This document shows positions 26,904 through 36,220 of a DNA stretch of 64,000 nt, piece by piece. The position numbers were made by a program, and so were the translations under genes. Source of the stretch: CAZUWH01 sp964624075. Its GTDB lineage: Bacteria > Pseudomonadota > Alphaproteobacteria > Rhodospirillales > Rhodospirillaceae. Numbering within the stretch: the stretch's first letter is position 1; the number at the start of each line of letters is the position of its first letter. The notes beneath the pieces are model-generated. The model was not told the DNA's origin. It saw nothing but the letters and a program-made list of their open reading frames with translations, and did not search any database. The DNA is taken from NCBI GenBank assembly GCA_964624075.1, contig CAZUWH010000002.1, forward strand, positions 1 through 64,000, read 5' to 3'.

Positions 26904-26977
26904 TTAACACCTTTGAGCTTTGATCGGACTGATCAAGGCTCCCCCAGGTGCTGGTGGGCCGCAGTCGCGGCGGTCCC
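26904..26977. repeat. dispersed intergenic repeat, copy B
   Basis: The element begins ACACCTTTGAGCTTTGATCG, continues GGACTGATCAAGGCTCCCCC and ends GCAGTCGCGGCGGTCCC. The first half forms an imperfect hairpin (TTTGATCG/TGATCAAGG) and shares its arms with the palindrome at 34282-34329; the second half shares CTCCCCCAGG and the GGGCC...GGTCCC frame with 62427-62490. It occupies the rlmH-rsfS gap. Confidence 0.65.
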
Positions 26978-27008
26978 ATGAGCGTAAGTCAAGGTTTACG
27001 CTCATGGG
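26975..27008. terminator. inverted repeat at the rsfS stop codon
   Basis: CCCATGAGCGTAA and TTACGCTCATGGG are perfect 13-base arms with an 8-base loop. The left arm abuts repeat copy B; the rsfS stop codon (26989-26991) lies in the loop and its last codons in the right arm. The hairpin could terminate or stabilise the rsfS transcript; no T run follows. Confidence 0.45.
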
Positions 27009-27429
27009 TATAAGAGGCATGAAGCGCACCCGTCGCGTCCTGTGCACCCCACATCTTCTCCAGGCTGTAGAACGCACGCACTTCCGGCCTGAAGAGATGA
27101 ACGATCATATCGCCGGCATCCAGCAGCACCCAGTTGCATTCGCGCATGCCCTCGGACCTAACGGTCACGCCGCAGGCTTTCAGCCCTCCCAGCAGATGCT
27201 CGGCCATGGCGCCGACTTGGCGCGCCGAACGTCCCGTGGCAATGACCATGTAATCGGCAAAGGAGGCCTTGCCGTTCAGGTTGACGACAATGACATCTTC
27301 TGCCTTGTCGTTGGCGAGCGAGCGCGCAATCAGATCGAGCATTTCGTCTAGATCGAACGGACCGACCGTGGAGCACAGGAAACCGGTCTGTTGCCTTGTC
27401 TGTGTGTTGTTGGTCTGTTGTTTATTCAC
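26989..27429 (-). CDS. rsfS: ribosome silencing factor RsfS
   Basis: RsfS (RsfA/Iojap) binds L14 and blocks subunit joining when nutrients are low. Core motifs are KAEDVIVVNLNGKASFADYMVIATGRS, cited here in part (LNGKASFADYMVIATGRS), and GMRECNWVLLDAGDMIVHLF. Two starts are possible: GTG 27429, seven bases from the nadD stop and behind GGGAGCGGG, which gives 146 residues and suits translational coupling, or ATG 27342, giving 117 residues with no ribosome site. I chose the former. The carboxyl end overlaps an inverted repeat. It is co-directional with nadD and rlmH. Confidence 0.92.
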   Translation of the reverse strand: MNKQQTNNTQTRQQTGFLCSTVGPFDLDEMLDLIARSLANDKAEDVIVVNLNGKASFADYMVIATGRSARQVGAMAEHLLGGLKACGVTVRSEGMRECNWVLLDAGDMIVHLFRPEVRAFYSLEKMWGAQDATGALHASYTHERKP

Positions 27430-28024
27430 TCTTTTCCCGCTCCCACCAGAGACCGGAAGCAGCACGGATTCGGGTGGCCGAGTCCGGATGCGGACGGATG
27501 GACAGAAAAACCCATCCCGGCGGTTTCCGTCTGGCCAGGACACGAGCCTGGAGCGGGGAAACGCGCCAACGGGCGAAACGCCGTGCTGCCGCACTGGCCA
27601 ATGCCCTCAGAGAATAAGGGTACCGTGCCAGAACCGCAACGGGTACCAGATAGAACAGACGCGGCCACCGCCACCAGCATGGCATCTGGACCAGATTGTC
27701 AGCGCCCATCAGCCAGATGAAGCGGCGATGCGGATAGCACTGGCGCAGGCGTCCGATGGTATCGACCGCATAACGGGTTCCCAGCCTGGTTTCGATGTCA
27801 GAAACGATGATCTGGCGGCACGATGTGGCGACGGCGCGCGCGCGCGCCAGCCGCCAGGCCAGTGGTGCCATGTCGATGGCGGGTTTCAACGGGTTCTGGG
27901 GAGAAACCAGCCACCATACTTCACTAACACCTAGGACACGCAAAGCCATCCAGCTGACATGGAGATGTCCAGCATGAGCAGGATTGAACGAGCCACCCAG
28001 AAGAGCGATGGCACCACGACGCAT
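27422..28024 (-). CDS. nadD: nicotinate-nucleotide adenylyltransferase
   Basis: NadD adenylylates nicotinate mononucleotide in NAD synthesis. The 200-residue protein opens with IALLGGSFNPAHAGHLHVS, the nucleotidyltransferase signature (usually GGSFDPIHxGH; here Asn-Pro-Ala), followed by VWWLVSPQNPLK and FIWLMGADNLVQMP and the SATRIRA end motif. ATG 28024 places the signature six residues in. A nicotinate phosphoribosyltransferase gene at 53 kb belongs to the same route. It is followed, with seven-base spacing, by rsfS. Confidence 0.95.
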   Translation of the reverse strand: MRRGAIALLGGSFNPAHAGHLHVSWMALRVLGVSEVWWLVSPQNPLKPAIDMAPLAWRLARARAVATSCRQIIVSDIETRLGTRYAVDTIGRLRQCYPHRRFIWLMGADNLVQMPCWWRWPRLFYLVPVAVLARYPYSLRALASAAARRFARWRVSPLQARVLARRKPPGWVFLSIRPHPDSATRIRAASGLWWEREKSE

Positions 28025-28032
28025 AAAACCGC

Positions 28033-28626
28033 CTACCATACCATAGTACGCATGAGCGCCTTTTTCTTTTTACGGTCCGGCTTGGTCGCCAGAACCCATT
28101 CCTTGACCTGCATGAAACGGGGAGCGAGGAATCGATAGGTCTCGCGTAAAAGGTCGAGGCTCCTTTCCGAGCGTTGCACTGGAACGGGCTTCCACCTGGT
28201 GACGATACTGTCCCAGCTCATCAGACGACGATAAAGGAGGTTATGGATACTGGAGATGAACTGGATCTGGCTATCGATGTTCTTGAGAATAGCCAGGATC
28301 CCGCCTGTCTGGACGTCGATTTCATCGAAGCCTTCGCAGAATTGTCGCACAGCCAGCTCGATCAGTCGCGCCACCGGGTCGGCGATTTCAAGAGCACTGC
28401 GTTCGTGACCATAAAGCCGCCGCACCCCCTGGATTTTCTGCTGTACCATGAGTACCCGTTTGAAACGATCACGCAAGGCCTCAATGTAGGCCAGTTTCTT
28501 GGCCATCCTCTCGATGTAGTCCACCACTTCCTGTTTCCGCGTCCGGCCAATGCCAAGACATTCGGCGGCCTCGGCAAAAGCGATATTGACTTTCTTTTGT
28601 GCTAACGGATCGTTGGCAACCTGCAT
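28033..28626 (-). CDS. conserved hypothetical helical protein
   Basis: An uninterrupted 197-residue frame directly upstream of nadD (8 bases). The protein is highly charged and probably all helical; segments such as RKQEVVDYIERMAKKLAYIE and QEVVDYIERM resemble coiled coil. The end is very basic (TKPDRKKKKALMR). No domain is recognised. The following upstream gene (28658-29011) is co-directional and 31 bases away, so both look like a small operon leading into nadD-rsfS-rlmH. Compatible codon use and lack of any damage argue that it is functional in a genome that tolerates decay. Confidence 0.65.
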   Translation of the reverse strand: MQVANDPLAQKKVNIAFAEAAECLGIGRTRKQEVVDYIERMAKKLAYIEALRDRFKRVLMVQQKIQGVRRLYGHERSALEIADPVARLIELAVRQFCEGFDEIDVQTGGILAILKNIDSQIQFISSIHNLLYRRLMSWDSIVTRWKPVPVQRSERSLDLLRETYRFLAPRFMQVKEWVLATKPDRKKKKALMRTMVW

Positions 28627-28657
28627 CAGTTCTGTGGGATTGGAGATGACGTGTTCG

Positions 28658-29011
28658 TCACCGGCCCAGCCAGGTCGCGAGTTGCATTGTTAGCCGCTGA
28701 TAGGCAATGACAACATGCCGCTCCGACGGAGACCGTGAGGCCGCGGTGCTGAAGATTTCCTTTGGCAGCGGGTCCCCCGCCCGCAGGCCGTGGACATAAC
28801 CAAGCGCCTCGCTAATCATCTGCAGCATGCGGCCGTCTGCCGAGTCGTCCCCGATCATGAATTCCTGCCGGATTCCTGGCAGGGGTAGGGCGGCCTCGAT
28901 CTCTCCCATTTTCAGGAACAAGGCTGGCTGCTGCGTCTGTTCGGACAACGCAAAAAACATCCCGAGAAACAAGGTAAAGAACTTATGTTCAAACTTTATG
29001 ATTGGGTCCAT
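28658..29011 (-). CDS. hypothetical protein
   Basis: A 117-residue frame starting at ATG 29011 behind AGGG. The amino end FEHKFFTLFLGMFFALSEQT is hydrophobic but carries charges, so it is more likely a buried helix than a signal peptide. The rest (SADGRMLQMISEALGYVHG, IAYQRLTMQLATWLGR) is predicted helical. No family recognised. It is first of the apparent string 28658-hypothetical-nadD-rsfS-rlmH. Together with its neighbour it could form a two-protein unit. Confidence 0.6.
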   Translation of the reverse strand: MDPIIKFEHKFFTLFLGMFFALSEQTQQPALFLKMGEIEAALPLPGIRQEFMIGDDSADGRMLQMISEALGYVHGLRAGDPLPKEIFSTAASRSPSERHVVIAYQRLTMQLATWLGR

Positions 29012-29597
29012 GCATGCACCCTAGCATGGCAGGAAACACGGCCGGCGTTTCCGTGTCATTCTGGGCGGTTTCGGTTTCAGGCATAACCGGTCACTCGTGT
29101 CCCATGTCTGTCGCATGAGGTGATTGTCACCCAGACTCCCCGGTCTGTCCAGGGCGAAGCGTCTGGTTGCCGAGGATGTTTACCATACCGTTCATAGGGT
29201 AAGCTGCACAACATGAACCGTGTACGATACGCCGTGTGTGACAGGCAAAGGTTATCTTCCCATCTTTTTTCTTCCTCATGGAAAAATTTCGAGCAGTGCC
29301 GCGAGAACAATCCCGTCCCTTTTCCCGGGCCATGGGACCCAGGGTTATGGCTGACACCGTGCCGGCGCGGAAACAGTTTTCAACCCTCTGGCCTATTGAC
29401 AGTAGTAGCAATAAGCCAATCGTTCGCATAACCAGTTTCAACATTTCAGCGATATCTTGATTAGAAATTCACGATTCAGTCCTGCATTCATGGTGACATA
29501 ATATCTGACTCGAAACGATATCTTGACATTGTTCCAACACTTCATAGTATGGTGCTGCCTTGAAGCCGAATATGCTTCTTCTGGAGGAACACCGGCA
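29012..29597. other. intergenic region without recognised genes
   Basis: About 590 bases of comparatively AT-rich DNA between two divergent small genes. Short frames on both strands lack family resemblance. Promoters for both sides are expected here. No RNA gene was recognised. Confidence 0.4.
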
Positions 29598-29801
29598 ATG
29601 ATCAGAGGCAAACTGCTTAACATCAAACCGATGGTCGATGATGAAATCGCAGCGGCGGCCCTTCACTATGCGGCTGTTGAAATGCGCGCCACAGCGCGTG
29701 AAGTCCCTCGGCGCGCCGAGGTCCTCAACAGTATCGCCGACTTAATGGCCGATATTGCCCGCAGCATGATGAAAGGTTCTGTACCCGAGATGATCCACTG
29801 A
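29598..29801 (+). CDS. small hypothetical protein
   Basis: A 67-residue frame. The ATG at 29598 is preceded by GGAGGAAC at ten bases, a strong ribosome site which decides this start over the longer open frame from 29523. The protein MIRGKLLNIKPMVDDEIAAA continues as an amphipathic helical sequence ending DIARSMMKGSVPEMIH. No family was recognised. It borders the decayed iron transporter region. Confidence 0.55.
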   Translation: MIRGKLLNIKPMVDDEIAAAALHYAAVEMRATAREVPRRAEVLNSIADLMADIARSMMKGSVPEMIH

Positions 29802-30074
29802 CAGCTGCATGCTCCAGAAGCAGAGACAGGTCAGCAAGTAATGAAACCGAGAAATACGGTGTGTCGCGCGATGCGAGATAAGGACGAGAGAGTTCGAGTT
29901 TCATATTCGAACGTCAAGAGTGGCAGCAAACAGGATGCACTTCGAACGGCATCCATGAATCGATGAACGGTTTAGGGGTGCCGCTTTCTGGTTCGGAAAT
30001 CCAGCCGGGTCTTCCGGGCAGTCAGGCAAGTCGAGCCCCCCGAATTGTTTGCATTTATATCGATGGTCATTTGG

Positions 30075-30605
30075 AAAAGATGAAGGCCAGCCGTTCGTCG
30101 TAGTAGGCAGGGAAACCGACCAGGGGCAGGCATTCGTATTCCTTGCTGCCGTCATCGGCACCGGGGCCCACCAGACGGAAGTGGGCGTGGCTAGCTCCGC
30201 CCAGCAGACGGGAATCTGCCACCCGGACTGCCGCTTCCCCTTTCAGGCCGGTGCTGAGCCGGGGTCCTTCATGCCGGACTCGAGCCTGCGCCCACTGCCC
30301 GTCTTCCAGCCCAGGGGCCGGTACCTCGCGCCCAGGACCGTCCTAGGTCCGGCCCGTTTGTCGCCACGCCTTTCAGGGTTTCCAATGGTCCCAGGAAACG
30401 GGCGACGAAGGGCGAGGCTGGCGTGAAATAGATTTCCTCTGGCGTTCCCGACTGATGTACCCGCCCATCCGGGCCCAGAAGCTCGATCCGATCGGCCATG
30501 AGCATCGCTTCTTCCGGGTCGTTGGTCACCAGCAGGATTGCCACTCCACTTATCCTTCAGGATCCGGGCCGTTTCCGCACGCACCTGGGCGCGCAGCGTG
30601 TCACG
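30075..30605 (-). pseudogene. relic of an iron(III) ABC transporter ATPase (FbpC-like)
   Basis: Reading leftward, LRAQVRAETARILKD and, one frame over, VAILLVTNDPEEAMLMADRI match the part after the Walker B region of FbpC/CysA-type ATPases; the switch motif reads LLVTNDPEEA where His is usual (VTHDPEEA). The carboxyl TOBE-like region continues as EEIYFTPASPFVARFLGPLE and, in another frame, AAVRVADSRLLGGASHAHFR. The Walker A and signature half is missing completely, so the gene was truncated by deletion as well as frameshifted. It is the third member of the dead fbpABC operon. Confidence 0.75.
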
Positions 30606-30617
30606 TCAAGCGCGGCC

Positions 30618-32476
30618 TTAGGAAATAGTGCGGGAAAGTAGGAGGGTCGGCAGAAGCCCGACCAGGACGATTTCAAGCTGTTCCTCCTTGGCGAACTGAT
30701 AAACATGGGTGGCCAGGGTATCAAAATTGGAAGGGCGCAGCATCAGGGTAACCGGCAGTTCCTTCATGGTATCCACGAAAACCAGAATGGCGGCAGTGCC
30801 CAGACTGCCCCGAAGCAGGGGAACGTGCACCGGGCGCAGCACGCCCGCCGGCCTGCGCCCCAAGGTGCGGGCTGTGCTCCGTTCCAGTCGGGTCAGTCCG
30901 GCTTCCAGGGTACCGCACAGACAGGGCAAGGAAACGCGCGATATAGGTGTAAAGCAGGGTGAACATGGTCCCAGACAGCAGCAATCCGGTCGAAAGGTCA
31001 AAGAAGTTCTGCATGAAGGCATCGACCATGTTGTCGAAATGGCCGAAAGGGTAGAGAATGCCCACCCTCAGCATCGCCCCCGGCGTGGCATAGCCCAGGG
31101 AATCTATGCGTAGGCTGTTGGTGAGCAGCGCGCCGTGCCCGAGCCGCCCGGTATAGGCCAGGAACAGACCCAGGGCGACAGCGGTGGTGGAAGCCGCTAG
31201 GACCAGGCTGTTGTTGCGGGCGTGGGACGGGGAAGCTGGCGGCCCAGGATGCCATCGAGATGGGTGACGGCGTCGCTGGCCGGCCGTGCTCCCGGCACCA
31301 CGATTCTCAGCAGGATGGGCAGGGAGGCAGGTGGCCACCGTTCCCCCGGCCATCCAGCCGTCGAGCCGGATACGGGGCGGGCACGCGTGGCAGTTGCCGG
31401 TGCTGTGATAGCATTTCCGGCGCCGTGCCGCCCGTTCCAGTAGGATCAAGGTTCCTACGAACAGCAGCACCACCACGGCGATCTGGGCGCCGCCGCCCAG
31501 GTTGCACATATGCAGCCAGACATTGAATATGCTGGCACTCAGCGTGCGGACGGCGAGATAATCGACGGTGCCGAAATCGTTCAACGCTTCCATCAGGGCG
31601 AGGGTGATGCTAACCATGATCGATGGCCGGGCAATGGGCAGGCCGACCCGCATGAAGCTCTTCCAGGGCGAACAGCCCAGGGTGTGGCTGGCCTCAAGAA
31701 CTGCTACCACCTGTTCAAGAAAGGCAGATCTGGACAGCAAATAGACGTAATTGTAAAGCACCAGAGCCATCATCGCTATCGCCCCGCCCAGGGATCTGAT
31801 CTCGGAGAATCAGTAATTCTTTGACGTATACTAGCCGAAGACGTCTGGCAGCATAGACTACACCTGATCCGAGAATTCCAGCAGGTCGGTATAGACGTGG
31901 GCGATGACGTAGGCCGGCATGGCGAGAGGGATCAGCAATGCCCACTCGAGAAATCCGTCGCCCCGGAAACTGGCACATGCCGACCAGCCAGGCGGTGCCG
32001 GTGCCGGTGCCGATGATGAAAGTGCCGATGCAGACCCAGACCATCAGGGAGAGCGTAGTGGGGATATAGCCCGGCAGCACGGGGTCGAGCAGATGCGGCC
32101 AGATGTTTTCAGTCGGAAACAGGGCCAGGACAAAGGCGGAATAAACCGACAGTAGCACGATGATGGTGGCGCCCAGGCTGCCCACGGTCCAGACATTGAG
32201 GATCAAGCCGGGCTGGCCGCCGAGGGCGCGTCCGGGTAGTCTCTGCCTTCGGCACAGGTATAACCGGTCAGGGTGGGGGAATCGCCCCCGTCTCTTCCGC
32301 ATGGGCGTGCGCTCAGTCGTCTGGTCTGCAGGGCCAGGCTGCCATTCCAAGTCCATTTTGAAAACAGAATGCCACCCCCGATGGCAAACAAAAGCGGTTA
32401 TCACGAAAAGCCGGACGGCGGCACCAAAAAGGATACCGCCGTACCGAAACCATCCTTGGTGCCAGGGTCCCGACCA
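30618..32476 (-). pseudogene. relic of an iron(III) ABC transporter permease (FbpB-like)
   Basis: Segments of a double-length permease occur in order in several frames: TIIVLLSVYSAFVLALFPTE and LPGYIPTTLSLMVWVCIGTF (32050-32200), then MMALVLYNYVYLLSRSAFLE and ASHTLGCSPWKSFMRVGLPIARPSI (the EAA loop region; shown here in two pieces, ASHTLGCSPWKSF and VGLPIARPSI), LALMEALNDFGTVDYLAVRT (31550), and GSLGTAAILVFVDTMKELPVT with LMLRPSNFDTLATHVYQFA near the end (30700-30800). Both EAA-type loops are recognisable. Multiple frameshifts make it non-functional. Order on this strand is fbpA-fbpB-fbpC. Confidence 0.82.
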
Positions 32477-32486
32477 TGGTCTGAGG

Positions 32487-32798
32487 TCAGGGACCGGCAT
32501 TGAAGTCGATCGCCTTGTCATCGGACAGGAACTCCAGAAGCTTCAGGGCGTTGGCGCGGTTGGGGCATATTTGGCGACGACCGCGTCGGCCGGGCTGTTG
32601 CAAGCCTCGGCCTTCATGTGCTCCTCGATGCCGTCCCTTCATGTAAACGATGCTAACCTTGGTGCCGCTGGCCTGGGTGAAGGCTTTGAGCAGGGGGCCG
32701 ATCAGAAATATCTGCCGATCGGTGTAGACATTGACCTCACCCGAGGCCACCGCCTGGCTGGTCATGGCAAAGGGTAAAGCAATCTCTCAGAGAGTCAT
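32487..32798 (-). pseudogene. relic of an iron(III)-binding periplasmic protein (FbpA-like)
   Basis: The start (ATG 32798) meets an in-frame TGA after three codons, in what was the signal peptide. Then VASGEVNVYTDRQIFLIGPL and LKAFTQASGTKVSIVYMKG match the first strand-helix unit of FbpA, and ANALKLLEFLSDDKAIDFN matches a segment near the carboxyl end. About 200 residues between them are missing, so an internal deletion joined the two ends. The protein would have bound ferric iron in the periplasm. Confidence 0.78.
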
Positions 32799-33243
32799 CG
32801 CAAGATCTATAAACTCAAAGAGGTAAAATTGTCTCGCCATCGTTCTTTTCTAACCTGATTCTGAAAGTTTTTGCGACATATTTACAACTAGTACGATTCA
32901 TATGCCTCTGGCTGCGAATGCAAGTGGTTTTCATCTACATCGATAACGAGCCTGACCTGTCCTAACCCTCTCTCTCTGGAGGGGGGGTGGAGCCTGTCAA
33001 GGCGATTTGGAATGAATTCTATACTGAGAATTGCTGCTCATGCAGGGCTTGATCTGGTTGGGGAGGCGATCATAGAATAACCACCTGCATACAAGCGGGC
33101 GGCAGTGTTTTCCCGCATGCCCGCACCCTCTGAACGCCGGACAGAGGAGTTTTGTATCGTGCCCGCTGGTTCAGCGTGGTAGAAAGCGCATGTGGTGGCT
33201 TCAGATCATCGACCAGAAGCGAACCGGATTGTATGTACAACCA
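32799..33243. other. intergenic region, divergent
   Basis: About 445 bases between the fbp relic and the glycosyltransferase. It is AT-rich at 32800-32950 where the fbp promoter would have been. A C/T run followed by GGAGGGGGGG (32962-32995) can form a hairpin. No Fur box could be identified with confidence and no gene is seen. Confidence 0.4.
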
Positions 33244-34284
33244 ATGGTAAGGACAATCCTTGTTATTGCCGGCAACAGTGTAGATTATGCGCTTGGCGAA
33301 AACATCATAAAATTACCCTTTCTGCACGCCCTTCGGCGCTGGTTTCACGATACCCACATCAGCTGGGGTCCGGGGTTGGGTGAGCCGCTCATGCTGGGAG
33401 CCTTGGCGCCATTGTTTGCAGGCCATGTCAGCGAGGTGATCCGCGACTTGAGCATGCCAAAGACAATGGTGGCAGCTCTGAACCAGGGTGCGATTCTGCC
33501 CGGGCGCCACTTCGATCTGGTCATCGATACACAGTCCCATCCGGGTTGCACGCTGCAGGCACGCCGGATCGGCCATCAGCGCTTCATCGCCAGAACGTGG
33601 CATTGGTGGTTCTCGGATGGCCGGCCACCCCCAGGTCAGTCTCGTTCGCCGCGCCTGGTCCATCGGCTGCTCGAACTGCTCTCGGCGGCGACCGGATGCG
33701 TTGTCGAAGCCCCCTACGATCCCCTCCCCTTACCAGCCGAATGGCATGAGCGGGCAGCCGCCCTGCTGCTGTCCGGGCCGGTCTACATTGGCCTGGCGCC
33801 AGGTGCCGGTAACAAGGTGCGCGGCAAGTGCTGGCGGCTGGACGGGTATATCGCTGTGGCACAACAACAGGCCGCGCAGGGTCGCGTTCCAGTGTTCATT
33901 CTCGGTCCGGTCGAGGCGGAATGGGAGGCATTCCTGCGTGTCGAGGTTCCATCGGCGCTGTTCCCCGATCTCTCGGCCGGCCCGGCCCTGACGGTTGCTC
34001 TGGGACAGCGCCTAGCCGCGGCGGTGGCGAACTGCTCTGGCACCGGGCATATGCTGGCATCTGGCGGCTGCCCCATGGTGTCGCTGTTCGGCCCCACTGA
34101 CCCGAAAAAATATGCGCCGTGGTCGCATCGCGTCGTGGCCATCAGGGCCGCTGATTTCGGTAATCGCGCGATCGACAGTATCCCCGTGCCAATAGTGATC
34201 GAAGCGGTCGAGCACATCCTGCGCCCGGAATGGACGGGACCGGCAGAACGTCTGCTTGGGCCGCCGGGCTTGCGTCCATTGTAA
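33244..34284 (+). CDS. glycosyltransferase family 9 (heptosyltransferase-like) protein
   Basis: A GT9-type enzyme of 346 residues from ATG 33244; the frame is open from 33190, but starting at MVRTILVIAG places the first beta-strand in the usual position. Family landmarks are IKLPFLHALRRWF, HFDLVIDTQSHP, VYIGLAPGAGNKVRGKCWRL (the GAGxxxKxWP-like donor loop) and the carboxyl NCSGTGHMLASGGCPMVSLFGPTDPKKYAPW. It probably adds heptose or a related sugar to the lipopolysaccharide core at the inner membrane. Its stop codon TAA is the first base triplet of a perfect palindrome. It is one of few intact genes within the decayed 30-49 kb block. Confidence 0.85.
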   Translation: MVRTILVIAGNSVDYALGENIIKLPFLHALRRWFHDTHISWGPGLGEPLMLGALAPLFAGHVSEVIRDLSMPKTMVAALNQGAILPGRHFDLVIDTQSHPGCTLQARRIGHQRFIARTWHWWFSDGRPPPGQSRSPRLVHRLLELLSAATGCVVEAPYDPLPLPAEWHERAAALLLSGPVYIGLAPGAGNKVRGKCWRLDGYIAVAQQQAAQGRVPVFILGPVEAEWEAFLRVEVPSALFPDLSAGPALTVALGQRLAAAVANCSGTGHMLASGGCPMVSLFGPTDPKKYAPWSHRVVAIRAADFGNRAIDSIPVPIVIEAVEHILRPEWTGPAERLLGPPGLRPL

Positions 34285-34329
34285 TACCTTTGAGCCTTGA
34301 TCGTGACCGATCAAGGCTCAAAGGTATTA
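34282..34329. repeat. perfect palindromic repeat, copy A
   Basis: TAATACCTTTGAGCCTTGATCG, loop TGAC, and its exact reverse complement form 22-base arms; the first three bases are the stop codon of the glycosyltransferase. Sequences sharing the left arm occur at 26904 and 62427, and GTGACCGATCAAGG occurs at about 60221. It may serve as a transcription terminator and is also a member of a dispersed repeat family. Confidence 0.8.
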
Positions 34330-34486
34330 TGCGGAGTCCGGAAAATTTCCGGAAACCGTATTAGTCCGGGGCGCTCAGGCCTTGACAGAGGCAGTTCCGA
34401 AAAGACGGCGTGAAACGCTGCGTGCAGTGCCAACGTAGTTGCGGTTCCCAAGAAGAGCCTAGCCACGGCCGGCATGCCAGAGGCCC

Positions 34487-35880
34487 ATGAAGGAAATGCA
34501 CGGACAAGGGGCAGGAACAGCTTCGTCGAAGCGCTGCGACGGCGGGGTCTGGATGCGCATGCGATCGATAGCGGCATTAGGATGGAGAACGTTGCTGCCG
34601 CAAGCCCGGGGGCTTGCCGGTCGGATCTATCTGGCCTTTCTGATGACGGCAGTCGCGCCTACCTGGTGGCGGCAGCGGCAAGGGAGGGCACGATCGGGCC
34701 AGCGCGCCAGCGGATCGAACGGGACTTCGCCACGCTCGCCGAGGCCTATCCGCATATCTATCAGATCCGCTACCTGGATACCCGTGGCCATGAGGTCATA
34801 CGTGTGGACCGGCGCGATGGTGAGGTCGACATCGTGACCGAACGTGATTTTCAGGACAAGTCGAACCGCTATTACGTCCATGAGATTCTGAGCCTGGGCG
34901 CAGGCGAGATCTATGTCTCGCCGCTCGACCTGAATGTCGAGGGCGACACGGATGGCGCGATCCGAGGGCTGTTGGTCATCAACCTCTACGCCGAAATCAT
35001 GCTGGATCAGATCCAGCAGATAGCTGGCATGCGTGGTGGCATTACCTATCTGTTCAACCGTTCGGGATTTTACCTGGCCCGTTCCGCCACGGACGCCGCC
35101 TATCCCCCGGGCGGTGCTTGGCCGTATTCTGGCCGGCGACGGCGGGACCGAAGTCGCTGGCGACTGGATTTTCGCCTTCGCCCCCGTTACCATTGCCCCG
35201 GCCGACGGGCCGAAAGAATAGATCGCCGCTCTGGCTTTCCCAAGAAGGCGTCTCCTCGAGGCCGTTTTCAACCTCTATATCCTCTACATCCTCTACGCTG
35301 TCCTCGCCGTGAGTCTGGCTGTCACCGCGGCGTCGGGATTCCTTCTCTCCACCCACCTTCTGCGCCCCCTGATGCTGCTGAAGGAGGAGGTCGCGGAAAT
35401 CGCCAGGGGCAACTTCTCGTGGCAGCTGGCGATCCGGGGGCGTGACGAGATCGCCGAACTGGGCCGGTAGTTCAACGTGATGGCGGAGGAACTCCAGCAG
35501 TACTATGCCTTGCTCGCCCACCGCCAGAAGGTCCTGGAAAGCGAGGTGCAAGCGCGGACCACGGCACTCAACTATGACGAGATCACCTTACCACCATCAT
35601 CCATAACACCGCAGACGGGGGGCATCCTGGCGCTGTGTTCTTGCGCACCTTCCACGGCTTCGCTGCGCCCCAGGAAATGCACCCGACCGCCTGCCAGCTT
35701 GGTGAAATCCTGGAAGACATTCTGTTGTGGACCCGCAAGGAGGTGGCATTGAAAGGCGTCACCATCGGCTACAAGACCTGCGATGCCGCACCGCCGCCGC
35801 TGTGGGCCGGTCCCAACCACCTGAAGCAGGTCCTGCTCAGTCTGGTCATCAACGCCCTTCATGCCACCGGGACGGTGGCG
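34487..35880 (+). pseudogene. relic of a membrane sensor histidine kinase
   Basis: A Cache-type periplasmic sensor can be read from LAGRIYLAFLMTAVAP through YPHIYQIRYLDTRGHEVIRV and FQDKSNRYYVHEILSLGAGE to GGITYLFNRSGFYLARS. After a shift near 35110 come a membrane segment LYILYILYAVLAVSLAVTAA and a HAMP region LLKEEVAEIARGNFSW with TAG codons near 35218 and 35469, then pieces of the kinase core CQLGEILEDILLWTRKEVAL and WAGPNHLKQVLLSLVINALHA (N box). The remaining ATP lid is missing. At least three frame changes and two stops show that it is dead. A receiver remnant follows directly. Confidence 0.8.
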
Positions 35881-35884
35881 CAAT

Positions 35885-36033
35885 GTGGTAGACGACGATG
35901 CCACCATCCGCGAGACACTGGCTGAGGTTCTGGCACGTGCGGATCATGAGGTGCTCGGGGCTGCCGATGGTGCCACGGCGGTGCGATTGGCACGCGAACA
36001 TGCCTTCGCTCTTCTGATGCTCGATTTGCTCCG
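35885..36033 (+). pseudogene. fragment of a response regulator receiver domain
   Basis: VVDDDATIRETLAEVLARAD and GAADGATAVRLAREHAFALL match the first half of a receiver domain, with the acidic pair DDD and the region up to the phospho-acceptor strand (LLMLDL). The sequence then changes into an unrelated membrane segment, so the second half of the receiver was removed by deletion. It probably belonged to the two-component system of the preceding gene. Confidence 0.7.
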
Positions 36034-36218
36034 GCATCCGCCAGTACTGGCATGTGTACGAGCGGGTGATGGATGAGAGCGCGAACGCCTACACCATGAC
36101 CTACGGTCACGCGACCTTGATTGTCTCGTCGATCGTCGTCGTGTTCTTCCTGATGGTGGCGGGGGTGTTCGCGCTGGCCATCCGCGTCAAGGATCATCCC
36201 GCCGGCGGGGAGGCCTGA
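36034..36218 (+). pseudogene. carboxyl-terminal fragment of a membrane protein
   Basis: GIRQYWHVYERVMDESANAY is followed by one hydrophobic segment (LIVSSIVVVFFLMVAGVFAL) and a short charged tail ending at TGA 36216. It follows a receiver fragment without a start signal, so it looks like the end of a larger gene whose front was deleted. The Tyr-Trp-His context faintly recalls the last helices of haem-copper oxidases or nitric oxide reductases, but this is a guess. The cytochrome c gene starts two bases after its stop. Confidence 0.4.
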
Positions 36219-36220
36219 CC

